A stretch of 64,000 nt of DNA, taken from contig NZ_LXUK01000002.1 of assembly GCF_013072695.1 (NCBI RefSeq), positions 62,001 to 126,000 of the forward strand, in the 5' to 3' direction. Source of the stretch: Acinetobacter sp. Ac_5812 (lineage in GTDB: Bacteria; Pseudomonadota; Gammaproteobacteria; Pseudomonadales; Moraxellaceae). Of the stretch, positions 48,019 to 57,558 are shown one piece after another (the first letter of the stretch is position 1; each line of letters begins with the position of its first letter). The notes beneath the pieces are model-generated. The model was not told the DNA's origin and did not search any database. It saw only the letters and a program-made list of their open reading frames with translations. The translations under genes were made by a program, and so were the position numbers.

Positions 48019-48879
48019 ATGAGTGAAAAACAAACCCGCTGCCCTAAATGTTCAACTGTGTACAAAGTGACCCTTTCACAACTCAGTGTTGCACAGGGTA
48101 TGGTTTGTTGTCCGAAATGTGTCATTAACTTTAATGCATTAACCAACTTATTAGAAACAGACAGTGAAGCGATCCCGACGCCTGTCAATCGCTCACTTTT
48201 TTCTTCAATACAACCTGACAGCTCATTTGCAGAAAAGCAAATGCAGATTTTGAGCATCTTTGACCAGAAAATTGAAAACTCAAATATTGATTTATTGACC
48301 TATCTCAACAACCTCAATTATTTCAATACTGAACCTGTTACCGCCTTACCTAATTTAAATCTGTCTGAAGATACTTTACAAATTGACCATGAGAATAATG
48401 ATAAACAACATGGTTGGCTGTATTACACGCTTTGGGGGCTCGGTAATATTGCTTTAATTTTAGTCTTTGCTTTTCAGATTTTATGGTTCAACCCAAAACT
48501 GATGCATGAAAGCCCAGCCTTGAATCAGATGTTTAATTATGCTTGCGGCATTTTCTCGTGCAAAACCAGTGATGAACAGTATAAATATCTTAGTTTTGAA
48601 AAAGTAAAAATTAAGCGTGGAGAAAAAGATGCCACTGTTTTTTCAGGTGTACTTCTAAATCATAATGAGAACAGCGTAGCACTGCCTCCTATTAAAGTCG
48701 TGCTCAAACAAAACGACGAAGCCGTTTTTAACGTAATGCTCAAACCACAAGATTATTTAGTCGACAGTTTGAAAACGATTCAACGCATTCCAACCAACAG
48801 CCCTTTTCGCTTCGAATTTACCCTTCCAAAAAGCAAAAATAGCTTCAATGACTATAGTTTAGAATTTGTACAGCCCTAA
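48019..48879 (+). CDS. Zinc-ribbon and DUF3426 domain membrane protein
   Basis: A 286-residue protein. The N-terminal MJ0042-type zinc ribbon (RCPKCSTVYKVTLSQLSVAQGMVCCPKC) has two Cys pairs. A long polar linker and one membrane helix follow (about 141-163, LYYTLWGLGNIALILVFAFQILWF), then a C-terminal DUF3426 domain. The ATG at 48019 gives MSEKQTRCPKC, 14 bases after the prmA stop. The family is often next to prmA in Pseudomonadales; its function is not known. Confidence 0.9.
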   Translation: MSEKQTRCPKCSTVYKVTLSQLSVAQGMVCCPKCVINFNALTNLLETDSEAIPTPVNRSLFSSIQPDSSFAEKQMQILSIFDQKIENSNIDLLTYLNNLNYFNTEPVTALPNLNLSEDTLQIDHENNDKQHGWLYYTLWGLGNIALILVFAFQILWFNPKLMHESPALNQMFNYACGIFSCKTSDEQYKYLSFEKVKIKRGEKDATVFSGVLLNHNENSVALPPIKVVLKQNDEAVFNVMLKPQDYLVDSLKTIQRIPTNSPFRFEFTLPKSKNSFNDYSLEFVQP

Positions 48880-48923
48880 AAGCTCAAAAAAGTGACAAAA
48901 AAACAAAAAAAAGTGCAGTTAAT

Positions 48924-48954
48924 TTGCTCACTTTTTCGCTGACAGTGGTATGAT
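48924..48954 (+). promoter_or_regulatory. Probable fis promoter with GC-rich discriminator
   Basis: TATGAT (48949-48954) with TTGCTC (48924-48929) at a 19 bp spacing, followed by ACGCGCC. A GC-rich discriminator after the -10 is typical of stringently controlled promoters such as fis. The spacing is long, so the -35 is uncertain. Confidence 0.5.
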
Positions 48955-49252
48955 ACGCGCCACGAATGCTTGACCTACTTACTCCTCGTAATTTATAGAC
49001 AATAAAATCGTTAAACGAACTGTGCTTTTACCCAATAAGCGCATTGTTGGTTTTTTTGTTTTTAAAAGTAGGCGGTAACAAATATTTAACTATTGTTACG
49101 CTTATTTTTTACACAGCTCGAGGATTTGTGGCAAGCTAATAGTCCTTTTGTTTTAGAGTCACTGTTTTAGGATCTAAAACGGGGCTCAGTAATTTAGACC
49201 ACATTTATATCACTTTACCCAAGTGATATTTTGATATTTCGGATTAACACGC
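48955..49252 (+). other. Long fis leader, no dusB
   Basis: About 300 bases between the promoter and the fis start. I see short T-rich runs and a small stem TATCAC/GTGATA at 49207-49233, but no ORF. In the related Pseudomonas order the dusB gene fills this position; it is absent here. Confidence 0.5.
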
Positions 49253-49522
49253 ATGAATAGCAAATCTCCTATTTTTACGGCTCAATCTGATGTCGCTCTT
49301 CGCATCCATGTAGATCGCGCAGTTCGTCATTATTTTGCACAATTGCAAGGTGAGCAACCATCTCAAGTTTATGACATGGTTTTAGCAGAAATGGAGAAAC
49401 CTCTTTTATCTGTGGTCTTAGAATATACTCGCGGTAATCAAACACGTGCCGCTGAGATTTTAGGCCTTAACCGCGGAACTTTACGCAAAAAGTTAAAAGC
49501 TCACGGTTTAATGAGTGAATAA
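49253..49522 (+). CDS. fis: DNA-binding protein Fis
   Basis: An 89-residue nucleoid protein that bends DNA and activates rRNA and other growth genes. The core [60 protein letters not shown] covers the dimer helices and the C-terminal helix-turn-helix (about 62-86). It is somewhat shorter at the N terminus than the 98-residue E. coli protein. A strong terminator follows, ahead of purH. Confidence 0.95.
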   Translation: MNSKSPIFTAQSDVALRIHVDRAVRHYFAQLQGEQPSQVYDMVLAEMEKPLLSVVLEYTRGNQTRAAEILGLNRGTLRKKLKAHGLMSE

Positions 49523-49529
49523 TTGATAA

Positions 49530-49558
49530 AATGCTCACGTTCTCGTGGGCATTTTTTT
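49530..49558 (+). terminator. Terminator after fis
   Basis: AATGCTCACG / CGTGGGCATT with a TTCT loop and a run of eight T. Confidence 0.9.
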
Positions 49559-49604
49559 TGCCTTTTATTTTTAATCTGTAGACTTCAAACTGTTGACTAA
49601 AATC

Positions 49605-51179
49605 ATGACTATCAAACGTGCTTTAATCTCTGTTTCCGATAAAACTGGAATCGTTGAATTTGCTCAAAATCTTGCAGCTCTAGGGGTAGAAATTTTATCT
49701 ACGGGCGGTACATATAAGTTGCTTAAAGACAACAATATCGCCGTAGTAGAAGTTTCTGAACATACAGGTTTTCCTGAAATGATGGATGGTCGTGTAAAAA
49801 CACTACATCCAAAAATTCATGGAGGCATCTTAGCGCGTCGTGGTCTGGACGAAGCAGTGATGCAAGAACACAACATCGATCCGATTGATCTAGTTGTTGT
49901 TAACCTGTATCCATTTGCAGCAACTGTTGCAAAACCGAACTGTTCACTTGCAGATGCAATCGAGAATATCGACATCGGTGGCCCGACCATGGTTCGTGCC
50001 GCTGCAAAGAACCATGCTTCAGTGGGCATCATCGTGAATGCAGCAGACTACGATACAGTCATTGCTGAATTAAAAGCAAATGGTGCACTTTCTTACGAAA
50101 CTCGTTTCGACCTAGCGGTAAAAGCATTTGAGCACACAGCACAATACGATGGCATGATCGCATCTTATTTAGGCGCACGTGTTGGCAAAACTGAAGGCGA
50201 AGCGGACCTGTTCCCGCGTACCTTCAATACCCAACTGAATAAAGTACAAGATTTACGTTATGGTGAAAACCCGCATCAAAATGCGGCTTTCTATGTTGAA
50301 GCAACAGCTCAAGAAGCATCTGTTTCCACTGCGAAGCAATTACAAGGTAAAGAGCTTTCTTATAACAATATTGCAGATACAGATGCGGCACTTGAATGTG
50401 TGAAATCATTTGCAAAGCCTGCTTGTGTTATCGTTAAACATGCCAACCCTTGCGGTGTTGCGGTTTCATTGGACGGCATTAAAGCAGCTTATGATCTTGC
50501 TTATGCAACCGATCCTGAGTCTGCTTTCGGTGGCATCATTGCATTCAACCGTGAGTTAGATGTCGCAACTGCACAAGCAATTGTAGATCGTCAGTTTGTT
50601 GAGGTGATTATTGCACCAAGCCTTGCAGATGGCGTACTTGAAATTACGGGTGCGAAAAAGAATGTACGTGTGTTGGTCTGTGGTGAGCTTCCAGCAATTG
50701 ACGCTCGTGCAGCACAACTTGACTATAAGCGCGTAAACGGTGGTTTATTGGTTCAAGACCAAGACTTGGGCATGATCACCAAAGATGATCTTAAAGTTGT
50801 GACCAAGCGTGCACCAACTGAGCAAGAAATTGATGACTTAATCTTTGCTTGGAAAGTTGCGAAATATGTGAAGTCAAATGCAATTGTTTATGCCAAAGAT
50901 CGTCAAACCATTGGTGTAGGCGCTGGTCAAATGAGCCGTGTAAACTCGGCACGTATTGCAGCAATTAAAGCGGAACATGCTGGTTTAGTGGTTGAAGGTG
51001 CTGTGATGGCGTCTGATGCATTCTTCCCGTTCCGTGATGGTATTGATAATGCAGCTAAGGCTGGCATTAAATGTATTATCCAACCAGGCGGTTCAATGCG
51101 CGACGAAGAAACCATTGCAGCAGCAGATGAAGCTGGTATCGCAATGGTGTTCACTGGTATGCGTCACTTCCGTCACTAA
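49605..51179 (+). CDS. purH: Bifunctional AICAR transformylase / IMP cyclohydrolase
   Basis: Last two steps of IMP synthesis. The N-terminal cyclohydrolase ([41 protein letters not shown]) is followed by the AICARFT domain ([40 protein letters not shown]). The ATG at 49605 gives 524 residues, the usual length; a TTG at 49593 was rejected. Upstream of purD across a palindromic repeat. Confidence 0.97.
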   Translation: MTIKRALISVSDKTGIVEFAQNLAALGVEILSTGGTYKLLKDNNIAVVEVSEHTGFPEMMDGRVKTLHPKIHGGILARRGLDEAVMQEHNIDPIDLVVVNLYPFAATVAKPNCSLADAIENIDIGGPTMVRAAAKNHASVGIIVNAADYDTVIAELKANGALSYETRFDLAVKAFEHTAQYDGMIASYLGARVGKTEGEADLFPRTFNTQLNKVQDLRYGENPHQNAAFYVEATAQEASVSTAKQLQGKELSYNNIADTDAALECVKSFAKPACVIVKHANPCGVAVSLDGIKAAYDLAYATDPESAFGGIIAFNRELDVATAQAIVDRQFVEVIIAPSLADGVLEITGAKKNVRVLVCGELPAIDARAAQLDYKRVNGGLLVQDQDLGMITKDDLKVVTKRAPTEQEIDDLIFAWKVAKYVKSNAIVYAKDRQTIGVGAGQMSRVNSARIAAIKAEHAGLVVEGAVMASDAFFPFRDGIDNAAKAGIKCIIQPGGSMRDEETIAAADEAGIAMVFTGMRHFRH

Positions 51180-51196
51180 ATGATCTGAGTCTCAAC

Positions 51197-51308
51197 GCAA
51201 TCCCCCTAAATCCCCCTTTAAAAAAGGGGGACTTACTTTTTCACTCGAATAAGCTTGCTCCCCTCTTTCTCAAAGAGGGGTTTGGGGGAGATTCAGGGGG
51301 ACTTTTTT
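51197..51308. repeat. Nested G-rich palindromic element between purH and purD
   Basis: Two hairpins, CCCCCTTT/AAAGGGGG (51212-51230) and CCCCTCTTT/AAAGAGGGG (51260-51280), sit inside outer arms that also pair: AATCCCCCTAAATCCCCC at 51199-51216 with the complement of 51282-51302. About 112 bp. A degenerate partial copy lies at 59862-59881. It looks like a dispersed extragenic palindrome and could also act as attenuator between purH and purD. Confidence 0.8.
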
Positions 51309-51358
51309 ATTCTGAACAGGTATATTCTTAGATACTGAAAAAGGGAAATAACTTAATA

Positions 51359-52645
51359 ATGAATATTTTAGTTTTGGGTAGCGGTGGCCGTGAACATGCA
51401 CTTGCATGGAAAATCGCACAAGATGCAAAAGTCACTCAAGTGTTCGTTGCACCGGGTAATGCAGGCACGGCAACTGAAGACAAATGTACAAACGTAGCGC
51501 TTAATATTCTAGACAATTCAGCAATCATCGCATTTGCAAAAGCAAATGATATTGCATTGGTAATTGTTGGTCCTGAAGCACCATTAGTGAATGGTGTAGT
51601 CGATGCAGCACGTGAAGCTGGCTTAAAAATCTGGGGCCCAACCCAGTACGCTGCACAGCTTGAAGGTTCAAAAGCATTTGCCAAGCACTTCTTAAAACGC
51701 CACAACATTCCGACCGCTTTTTATGACGTTTTCACTGAAGTGGATGCGGCAAAAGCCTACGTTGAAAAAAATGGCGCACCTATCGTGATTAAAGCGGATG
51801 GTCTAGCTGCAGGTAAAGGCGTAATCGTGGCAATGACCAACGAAGAAGCTTTTGCTGCGATTGACGATATGCTTGCAGGTAACAAGTTTGGCGATGCTGG
51901 TTCACGTGTCGTGATTGAGCAGTTCCTTGCGGGTGAAGAAGCTAGCTTTATTTGTATGATTGATGGCAACAACATTTTGCCAATGGCCACTTCACAAGAT
52001 CACAAACGTATTTTCGAAGGTGATGAAGGTCCAAACACGGGCGGTATGGGTGCTTACTCTCCTGCACCCGTCGTAACCTCAGAAGTCTTTGAACGTGTCA
52101 TGAATGAAGTGATGCGCCCTACTGTTGACGGTATGGCAGCGGATGGTCATGTTTATACTGGCTTCTTATATGCTGGCTTAATGATTGATGAACAAGGTCA
52201 ACCCCGTGTGATCGAGTTCAACTGCCGCTTTGGTGACCCTGAAACTCAACCAATTATGATGCGCTTAAAATCATCTTTAGTTGATTTAGTTGAAGCAGGT
52301 ATTGCAGGTAACCTACCAAGCGAAGCTGAATGGGATGAACGTAAATCAATTGGTATCGTACTCGCAGCGGAAGGTTATCCAGAAACCGTACGTAACGGTG
52401 ATGTGATTTCAGGTCTTGGTCAATCTCCAGAAGACACCAAGATTTTCCATGCAGGCACGGCGATGAGTGCTGATGGACATGTGATTACTGCTGGTGGTCG
52501 CGTACTGTGTGTGACCGCACTGGGTGATACCGTACTTGAAGCACAAATCAATGCGCTAGAAGTATGTGGTCAAGTCACATTTACAGGTATGCAATACCGT
52601 AGTGACATCGGTTACCGCGCAATTGCTCGTGAAAAAGCTGAATAA
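51359..52645 (+). CDS. purD: Phosphoribosylamine--glycine ligase
   Basis: ATP-grasp enzyme of the second purine step, making glycinamide ribonucleotide. The start MNILVLGSGGREHALAWKIAQD, then APGNAGTA, the ATP-grasp segments PIVIKADGLAAGKGVIVA and EASFICMIDG, NTGGMGAYSPAP and FNCRFGDPETQPIMMRL are diagnostic. The length of 428 is normal. It lies downstream of purH across the palindromic element and is closed by a strong terminator. Confidence 0.98.
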   Translation: MNILVLGSGGREHALAWKIAQDAKVTQVFVAPGNAGTATEDKCTNVALNILDNSAIIAFAKANDIALVIVGPEAPLVNGVVDAAREAGLKIWGPTQYAAQLEGSKAFAKHFLKRHNIPTAFYDVFTEVDAAKAYVEKNGAPIVIKADGLAAGKGVIVAMTNEEAFAAIDDMLAGNKFGDAGSRVVIEQFLAGEEASFICMIDGNNILPMATSQDHKRIFEGDEGPNTGGMGAYSPAPVVTSEVFERVMNEVMRPTVDGMAADGHVYTGFLYAGLMIDEQGQPRVIEFNCRFGDPETQPIMMRLKSSLVDLVEAGIAGNLPSEAEWDERKSIGIVLAAEGYPETVRNGDVISGLGQSPEDTKIFHAGTAMSADGHVITAGGRVLCVTALGDTVLEAQINALEVCGQVTFTGMQYRSDIGYRAIAREKAE

Positions 52646-52657
52646 GCTTTGTTGAGC

Positions 52658-52685
52658 AAAAAAGCCTTCTTCGGAAGGCTTTTTT
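52658..52685 (+). terminator. Terminator after purD
   Basis: AAAAAAGCCTTC / GAAGGCTTTTTT with a TTCG tetraloop. Confidence 0.93.
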
Positions 52686-53254
52686 ATTCCATAAACCGCA
52701 TAAATATGAATTCTATATTCATTATTTAAATATAAAATTCAGAAAAATATATATTTATTATTCAATTGATTCCGCTCTCTATATTTTTGGAAAAATTCAT
52801 AAAACTATCATTTATTTATATTTACTTAGACCATAAATTTCTTCTAGCAAGCAGGTTGTTAAGCTGCAAAGTACAAGCTGTTCCACTATAACCGCCCATA
52901 AATTGTTGCTATGATTGCCGAAATTTTAGATGTTGTTTTTATGTTAACTGTATATTCTTTTTCATTATTTTTAAATGTCTAGAATATTGAACCTAACAAA
53001 ACAAATTGCAGCTAAATCCAAATTTGATTTGAAAATGAGATGAACAGTTGGTTCCTAACTGTATATACTGAATCGGAACATGAATATTCATCTACTTTTC
53101 GGATGTTGTAGATCTATCACACTTGTTCAAACTTTAAGAATAATTCAGGGATTGTTTTGAGTGCGATGTCAATTTACAACATACAAACCTATTGCAATCA
53201 TTAATGCTAGAGAAATGATGATTTTCTCGACATTTTTCCGATTAGGATTTATAC
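52686..53254. other. 569 bp AT-rich upstream region of metQ
   Basis: No credible ORF in this gap. I note a dyad ACAGTT-N7-AACTGT at 53044-53062 and the palindrome ATGAATATTCAT at 53080-53091, which could be regulator sites. I do not recognise a SAM riboswitch, MetJ box or MetR box. Confidence 0.4.
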
Positions 53255-54130
53255 ATGAAAAAGCTGATTAGTCTTTTTTTAAGTGTATCTGTGTTATTAC
53301 TTGCGGCCTGCAGTAAACAACCAGATACCGCATCTACCGAACAAAAAGGTGATGCTGCTGCATTACAAACCGTTGTAATCGCTTCTACAGGTTCAGACGC
53401 TGATATTTGGCGTTATATCGCAACATTACCTGAAACCAAAGCTGCTGGCGTTAAACTCGAAATCAAGAACTTCACAGACTACGTTGCAATGAACACTGCA
53501 GCTGCAAACAAAGAAGTCGATTTGAATGCATTCCAATCTTACGCTTACCTTGTTGCATTCAATGCTGCAAATAAAGACAAGATTGCTCCTGTTTCAACCA
53601 CTTACTTAGAACCGATGGGTATCTACTCAAGTAAAGTAAAGAAAGTTGAAGAGTTTGCTGAAGGCGCAACCATTGCGATTCCAAATGACGGTGCCAATGA
53701 ATCACGTGCTTTATTACTTTTACAAAGTGCTGGCTTGATCAAATTAAAAGCTAACTTCGATCCTGTAAAAGGCACGCCTGCTGACATTATCGAAAACAGC
53801 AAGAAAATCGTGATCAAACCTATCCAAATGGCAACAGCTGTACGTGTTAAAGACGAAGTTGATGCGATTCTATTGGGTAATACACTTGCAATGGAAGGCG
53901 GTTTAAACGTTCTTAAAGATGCAATCTACTATGAACCAGTTGATCAAAGCACCAAATTAAATGTCAATGTATTGGCAACTGCTGAATCACGTAAAGATGA
54001 TGCGGTGCTCCAAAAAGTTGGCGCGCTTTATCATACGGAAGCAGTGAAGCAATATGTTCAAGAACACTTTGCTGGTACCAAAGTTGACGTAAATAAACCA
54101 ACAAGCTACCTCACAGAAGCAAATTCGTAA
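53255..54130 (+). CDS. metQ: D-/L-methionine ABC transporter substrate-binding lipoprotein
   Basis: A 291-residue lipoprotein of the NlpA/MetQ family. Signal peptide with lipobox LLAAC (Cys19), then KLEIKNFTDYVAMNTAAANKEVDLNAFQSYAYL, IAPVSTTYLEPMGIYSSK, IAIPNDGANESRALLLLQSAGLIKL and the C-terminal LNVNVLATAESRKDDAV. It captures methionine in the periplasm for MetN-MetI. It comes first in the row, before a strong terminator and then metNI, unlike metNIQ in E. coli. Confidence 0.93.
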   Translation: MKKLISLFLSVSVLLLAACSKQPDTASTEQKGDAAALQTVVIASTGSDADIWRYIATLPETKAAGVKLEIKNFTDYVAMNTAAANKEVDLNAFQSYAYLVAFNAANKDKIAPVSTTYLEPMGIYSSKVKKVEEFAEGATIAIPNDGANESRALLLLQSAGLIKLKANFDPVKGTPADIIENSKKIVIKPIQMATAVRVKDEVDAILLGNTLAMEGGLNVLKDAIYYEPVDQSTKLNVNVLATAESRKDDAVLQKVGALYHTEAVKQYVQEHFAGTKVDVNKPTSYLTEANS

Positions 54131-54146
54131 TATAATATCCTCAAAT

Positions 54147-54178
54147 AAAACAGGCAAAGTGATTTTGCCTGTTTTTTC
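54147..54178 (+). terminator. Terminator between metQ and metN
   Basis: AAAACAGGCAAA / TTTGCCTGTTTT with a 5-base loop, then TTTTTT. It may let metQ be made in excess over metNI. Confidence 0.9.
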
Positions 54179-54201
54179 TTTTTTGCATAGTATTGACGAA
54201 C

Positions 54202-55230
54202 ATGATCCAATTTAAAAACATTTCGAAACACTATCAGTTGAAAGGTCAAACGATTAACGCGCTGGATCAGATCAATTTAGAGATCCCAGACGGTAGTATC
54301 TTTGGCATTATTGGCTACAGTGGTGCAGGTAAAAGTACGCTTATCCGTATGATTAATTTACTTGAGCGCCCGACTCAGGGACAAGTGATCATTAATCAAA
54401 AAGATTTTACCGCAATGGATGCGCGTACACTTCGTCAAGAACGTGCAAATATCGGCATGATCTTTCAGCACTTCAATTTACTTCAGACCAAAACTGTGTC
54501 TGAAAATATTGAAATACCGCTGAAATTATTAGGTCATAGTAAAGCAGAGCGAGAAAAACGCCTTGCTGAATTACTTGATTTCATTGATCTCAAACATAAA
54601 AAAGATGCCTACCCTGACGAACTTTCAGGCGGGCAAAAACAACGTGTCGGGATTGCACGTGCACTCGCCAATCATCCTAAGATTTTACTCTGCGATGAAG
54701 CAACATCTGCACTTGACCCACAAACCACCAAATCTGTGTTGGCATTGTTGAAAAAGATTAACCAAGAACAGAACATCACCATTGTAATGGTCACCCATGA
54801 AATGGATGTAATCGAATCGGTATGCGATTATGTGGCGGTAATGGAGTCAGGTCATGTGATTGAAACTGGCCCGACACTGGATATTTTCAGTCAGCCACAG
54901 CATCCAACCACCAAAACCTTTATTCAAACGGTATTGCAACAACAGTTGCCGATCAATATTCTGAATAATCTTGAGCATAAGCATCACAATAGCATCTATA
55001 GTTTGCAATTCTTGGGTACATCAGCACAAGAAACCGTGATTCAGGCTGCGATTAAGCAATTTGATATCAGTCTAAATATTCTTTTCGCGAACATGACAGA
55101 AATTAATGGCACGGTGATTGGACAGATGTTCATCCAACTCTTAGGTGATCCGCTGACCATTCAAGAAACTGTTAAATTTCTTGAGCTTCAAGGCGTGAAA
55201 GTTGAACAGTCTGGAGTGGTTAGCCAATGA
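54202..55230 (+). CDS. metN: Methionine ABC transporter ATP-binding protein
   Basis: ABC ATPase with Walker A GYSGAGKSTLIRM, signature LSGGQKQRVGIARAL, Walker B ILLCDEATSALDP and the H-loop VTHEMDV. The C-terminal ACT-like NIL domain (about 260-342) gives feedback by internal methionine. The ATG at 54202 gives 342 residues (MIQFKNISKHYQ); a TTG at 54193 adds three residues and is less likely. Overlaps metI by four bases. Confidence 0.95.
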   Translation: MIQFKNISKHYQLKGQTINALDQINLEIPDGSIFGIIGYSGAGKSTLIRMINLLERPTQGQVIINQKDFTAMDARTLRQERANIGMIFQHFNLLQTKTVSENIEIPLKLLGHSKAEREKRLAELLDFIDLKHKKDAYPDELSGGQKQRVGIARALANHPKILLCDEATSALDPQTTKSVLALLKKINQEQNITIVMVTHEMDVIESVCDYVAVMESGHVIETGPTLDIFSQPQHPTTKTFIQTVLQQQLPINILNNLEHKHHNSIYSLQFLGTSAQETVIQAAIKQFDISLNILFANMTEINGTVIGQMFIQLLGDPLTIQETVKFLELQGVKVEQSGVVSQ

Positions 55231-55922
55231 GAGATTTAATCGTACAATGGTTGACTCAAGTCACCGCTCCGTTTTGGCATAGTTCTTTATCCATCGACCA
55301 GTTTGTGGCTGCACTACAAGAAACCTTCCAAATGGTGTTCTTCTCGCTGCTGTTTGGCTGTATTTGGGGCTTAATCCAAGGCATTACCTTAGTGGTGACC
55401 CGCACTGGTGGCATCTTACAAAATCGCGCGATTTATTATTTCCTCAACCCAATTGTCAATGCCTTACGCTCCCTTCCCTTCATTATCCTATTGATTGCTG
55501 TTATTCCACTGACCAAAATGTTAGTTGGGACATCAATCGGGACTTGGGCAGCGATTGTACCCTTAACCATTTATGTCGGTCCGTATTTAGGTCGCTTAAT
55601 TGAAACTTCGTTACTTGAAGTAAATGAAGGCATTGTCGAATCCGCTCAAGCAATGGGTGCTTCGCCTTGGCAAATTATCTTTAAGTTTATTATCCCTGAA
55701 GCGCGTAGCTCTTTGATTCTGAATTTAACCACGGGTACGATCTCGCTCATCGGTGCGACAGCGATGGCGGGAGCCGTAGGCGCAGGTGGTATTGGTGACT
55801 TGGCGATTTCTTATGGTTACCAACGTTTCGATACCAGCGTGGTGATTTTAACCGTGATTGTGTTATTGCTACTGGTTCAAATGGTACAAATGCTTGGTGA
55901 TTGGTTGGCTAAATTACGCTAA
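55227..55922 (+). CDS. metI: Methionine ABC transporter permease
   Basis: A 231-residue inner-membrane permease with about five helices. The EAA loop ESAQAMGASPWQIIFKFIIPEARSSL contacts MetN. Other conserved parts are NAIVNALRSLPFIILLIAVIPLT-like NPIVNALRSLPFIILLIAVIPLTKMLVGTSIGTWAAIVPL and AGAVGAGGIGDLAISYGYQRFD. Start overlaps metN (ATGA), indicating coupled translation. Confidence 0.96.
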   Translation: MRDLIVQWLTQVTAPFWHSSLSIDQFVAALQETFQMVFFSLLFGCIWGLIQGITLVVTRTGGILQNRAIYYFLNPIVNALRSLPFIILLIAVIPLTKMLVGTSIGTWAAIVPLTIYVGPYLGRLIETSLLEVNEGIVESAQAMGASPWQIIFKFIIPEARSSLILNLTTGTISLIGATAMAGAVGAGGIGDLAISYGYQRFDTSVVILTVIVLLLLVQMVQMLGDWLAKLR

Positions 55923-55942
55923 TTTTCATTCCATACTTGATT

Positions 55943-55978
55943 AAGGAATATATTGAAAACTCAATATATTCCTTTTAT
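55943..55978 (+). terminator. Terminator after metI
   Basis: Perfect 14 bp stem AAGGAATATATTGA with its complement, AAAC loop, then TTATTTT. Confidence 0.85.
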
Positions 55979-56055
55979 TTTCCTCAAAAACTGACCAAAT
56001 GATATAAAATAATGCTCTATTAAAATAATAGTAAAAAATCCAGCAAGAGCACAAT

Positions 56056-56685
56056 ATGGCATCGCTTGAAATACTCACCACTTTTTTAATTACAACGTTT
56101 ATTTTTGCTTATATTCCTGGCCCAGCAATGCTATATACCGCCGCACAAACTTTAGCAAAAGGGCAAAAATCTGGTTTCATGGCAACTTTAGGGCTTTTTA
56201 TAGGAGGATGTGCTCATATCATAGCCGCCGCAGTCGGGCTCACAACACTATTTCATTTATTTCCAGTTCTATACACCATCATTAAAGTCCTTGGTGCATG
56301 TTGGTTAATCTGGTTAGGTATTAAACTCATCAAAGACACTCCAACATCCAACACGCTAAACACTGCTCAAGAAGAAATTGCAGGAAAAACACTCAAAGAA
56401 AGTATCTTGGTCGAAGTATTAAATCCTAAAACTGCGATTTTTTATCTCGCATTTTTACCTCAATTTATCAATAGTGCTTCTGAATCACCCGTCTGGCTAC
56501 AATTTGTCCTTCTAGGTTTAATCGTTAATACAATTTTTATTTCTGCAGATCTTGTATGCGTTTTTCTGGCTGAATTCGTCATGAGAAAAATGAATAAATC
56601 CCAAAGTATCCAAAAAACTATGTCTATATTGGGTGGTTTAATCTTTATTTCTTTGGGCCTATTTCTGGTTTTGGGCCAACACTAA
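56056..56685 (+). CDS. LysE family translocator
   Basis: A 209-residue inner-membrane exporter with about six helices. The motif FAYIPGPAMLYTAAQTLAKGQKSGFMATLGLFIGGCAHIIAAAVGL is the LysE/RhtB signature (P-G-P-A/N). The stretch ESILVEVLNPKTAIFYLAFLPQFI is equally typical. Likely exports an amino acid or related metabolite; the substrate cannot be told. Monocistronic, convergent to the HDAC-like gene only six bases away. Confidence 0.9.
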   Translation: MASLEILTTFLITTFIFAYIPGPAMLYTAAQTLAKGQKSGFMATLGLFIGGCAHIIAAAVGLTTLFHLFPVLYTIIKVLGACWLIWLGIKLIKDTPTSNTLNTAQEEIAGKTLKESILVEVLNPKTAIFYLAFLPQFINSASESPVWLQFVLLGLIVNTIFISADLVCVFLAEFVMRKMNKSQSIQKTMSILGGLIFISLGLFLVLGQH

Positions 56686-56691
56686 ATCAGC

Positions 56692-57558
56692 TTATGCAAA
56701 GTAAACTTCATTCGCTGCCTTAAAGGTATTTACATGCAATGGCACTAAATCATCCAGTGCCTGATATCCCCCCGCCAACACAAACAACATCGGGATTTTC
56801 ATTTTCTTGGCCATCTCAAAGACAATTCGATCACGTTCGAATAATAACTCCGTCGTAAACCATTTAGAGCCGTATTTATCATGTTGATGGCAGTCCATCC
56901 CCGCCTGATAAATAATCAAATCTGTATCCCAACGCGAAGCATATTGGAATGCCTCAAAGATCGCTTCGCGATATAAATCGAAATTGCCTTGTTTTGGATG
57001 GATATAACGCGTCAAACTACGGTCACCGGCCTTGCAACCAAAACGAATCCCAAAAATCCCAAAATTAATCAGATTGGTCATTCGATTGGTAAAAATCGCA
57101 GTACCATCCCCACCATGCTGGTCACAATCCAACACAAAAATCCGCTTCTCAGGATATTGCTTTGCGACCAGTGCCAAGCCATTGAACGTACAATAGGCTG
57201 CACCTGATTCATAACTGGCATGATGAAAGCCTTGGGCAATATTGGCAGCAATACCCTCTTTAAATGCAATCTCCGCACCCACCAATTGCCCAGCCTGTAC
57301 TGCCAGAATTGCATCGCGAAGCTGTTCATTCCAAGGCTTAAACCCTTGTATGGTCGCAAAGGCAGACTGTCCCGATAAAAAAGCTTCAACATACTGTGGA
57401 TTGTGCAGTTTCTTTAAGAGTTCAACATCAATGCTGCCTGGGTCTATCAATTCAACCATCTGTTGAGCACGTAATACATCGGCAACAGCAGTGAGTTTTT
57501 CCATACTATTGGTATGCGTTCGTGCAAAATAGCGTGGAGAGTAACAGGCTTTTAGCAT
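56692..57558 (-). CDS. Histone-deacetylase-like amidohydrolase
   Basis: A 288-residue protein of the HDAC/acetylpolyamine amidohydrolase superfamily. Recognisable parts are IAQGFHHASYESGAAYCTFNGLALVAK, the zinc motif FVLDCDQHGGDGTA (Asp and His ligands) and FVLAGGYQ near the end. Bacterial members remove acetyl or acyl groups from small amines or proteins; the substrate here is unknown. Its start codon lies inside the 3' end of the upstream gene (7-base overlap), pointing to coupled translation with that unknown protein. Confidence 0.85.
   Translation of the reverse strand: MLKACYSPRYFARTHTNSMEKLTAVADVLRAQQMVELIDPGSIDVELLKKLHNPQYVEAFLSGQSAFATIQGFKPWNEQLRDAILAVQAGQLVGAEIAFKEGIAANIAQGFHHASYESGAAYCTFNGLALVAKQYPEKRIFVLDCDQHGGDGTAIFTNRMTNLINFGIFGIRFGCKAGDRSLTRYIHPKQGNFDLYREAIFEAFQYASRWDTDLIIYQAGMDCHQHDKYGSKWFTTELLFERDRIVFEMAKKMKIPMLFVLAGGYQALDDLVPLHVNTFKAANEVYFA

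Noticed and set aside
52686..53254. SAM riboswitch or MetJ box upstream of metQ
   Set aside because: No AGACGTCT-type repeats and no recognisable SAM riboswitch core in this AT-rich region.
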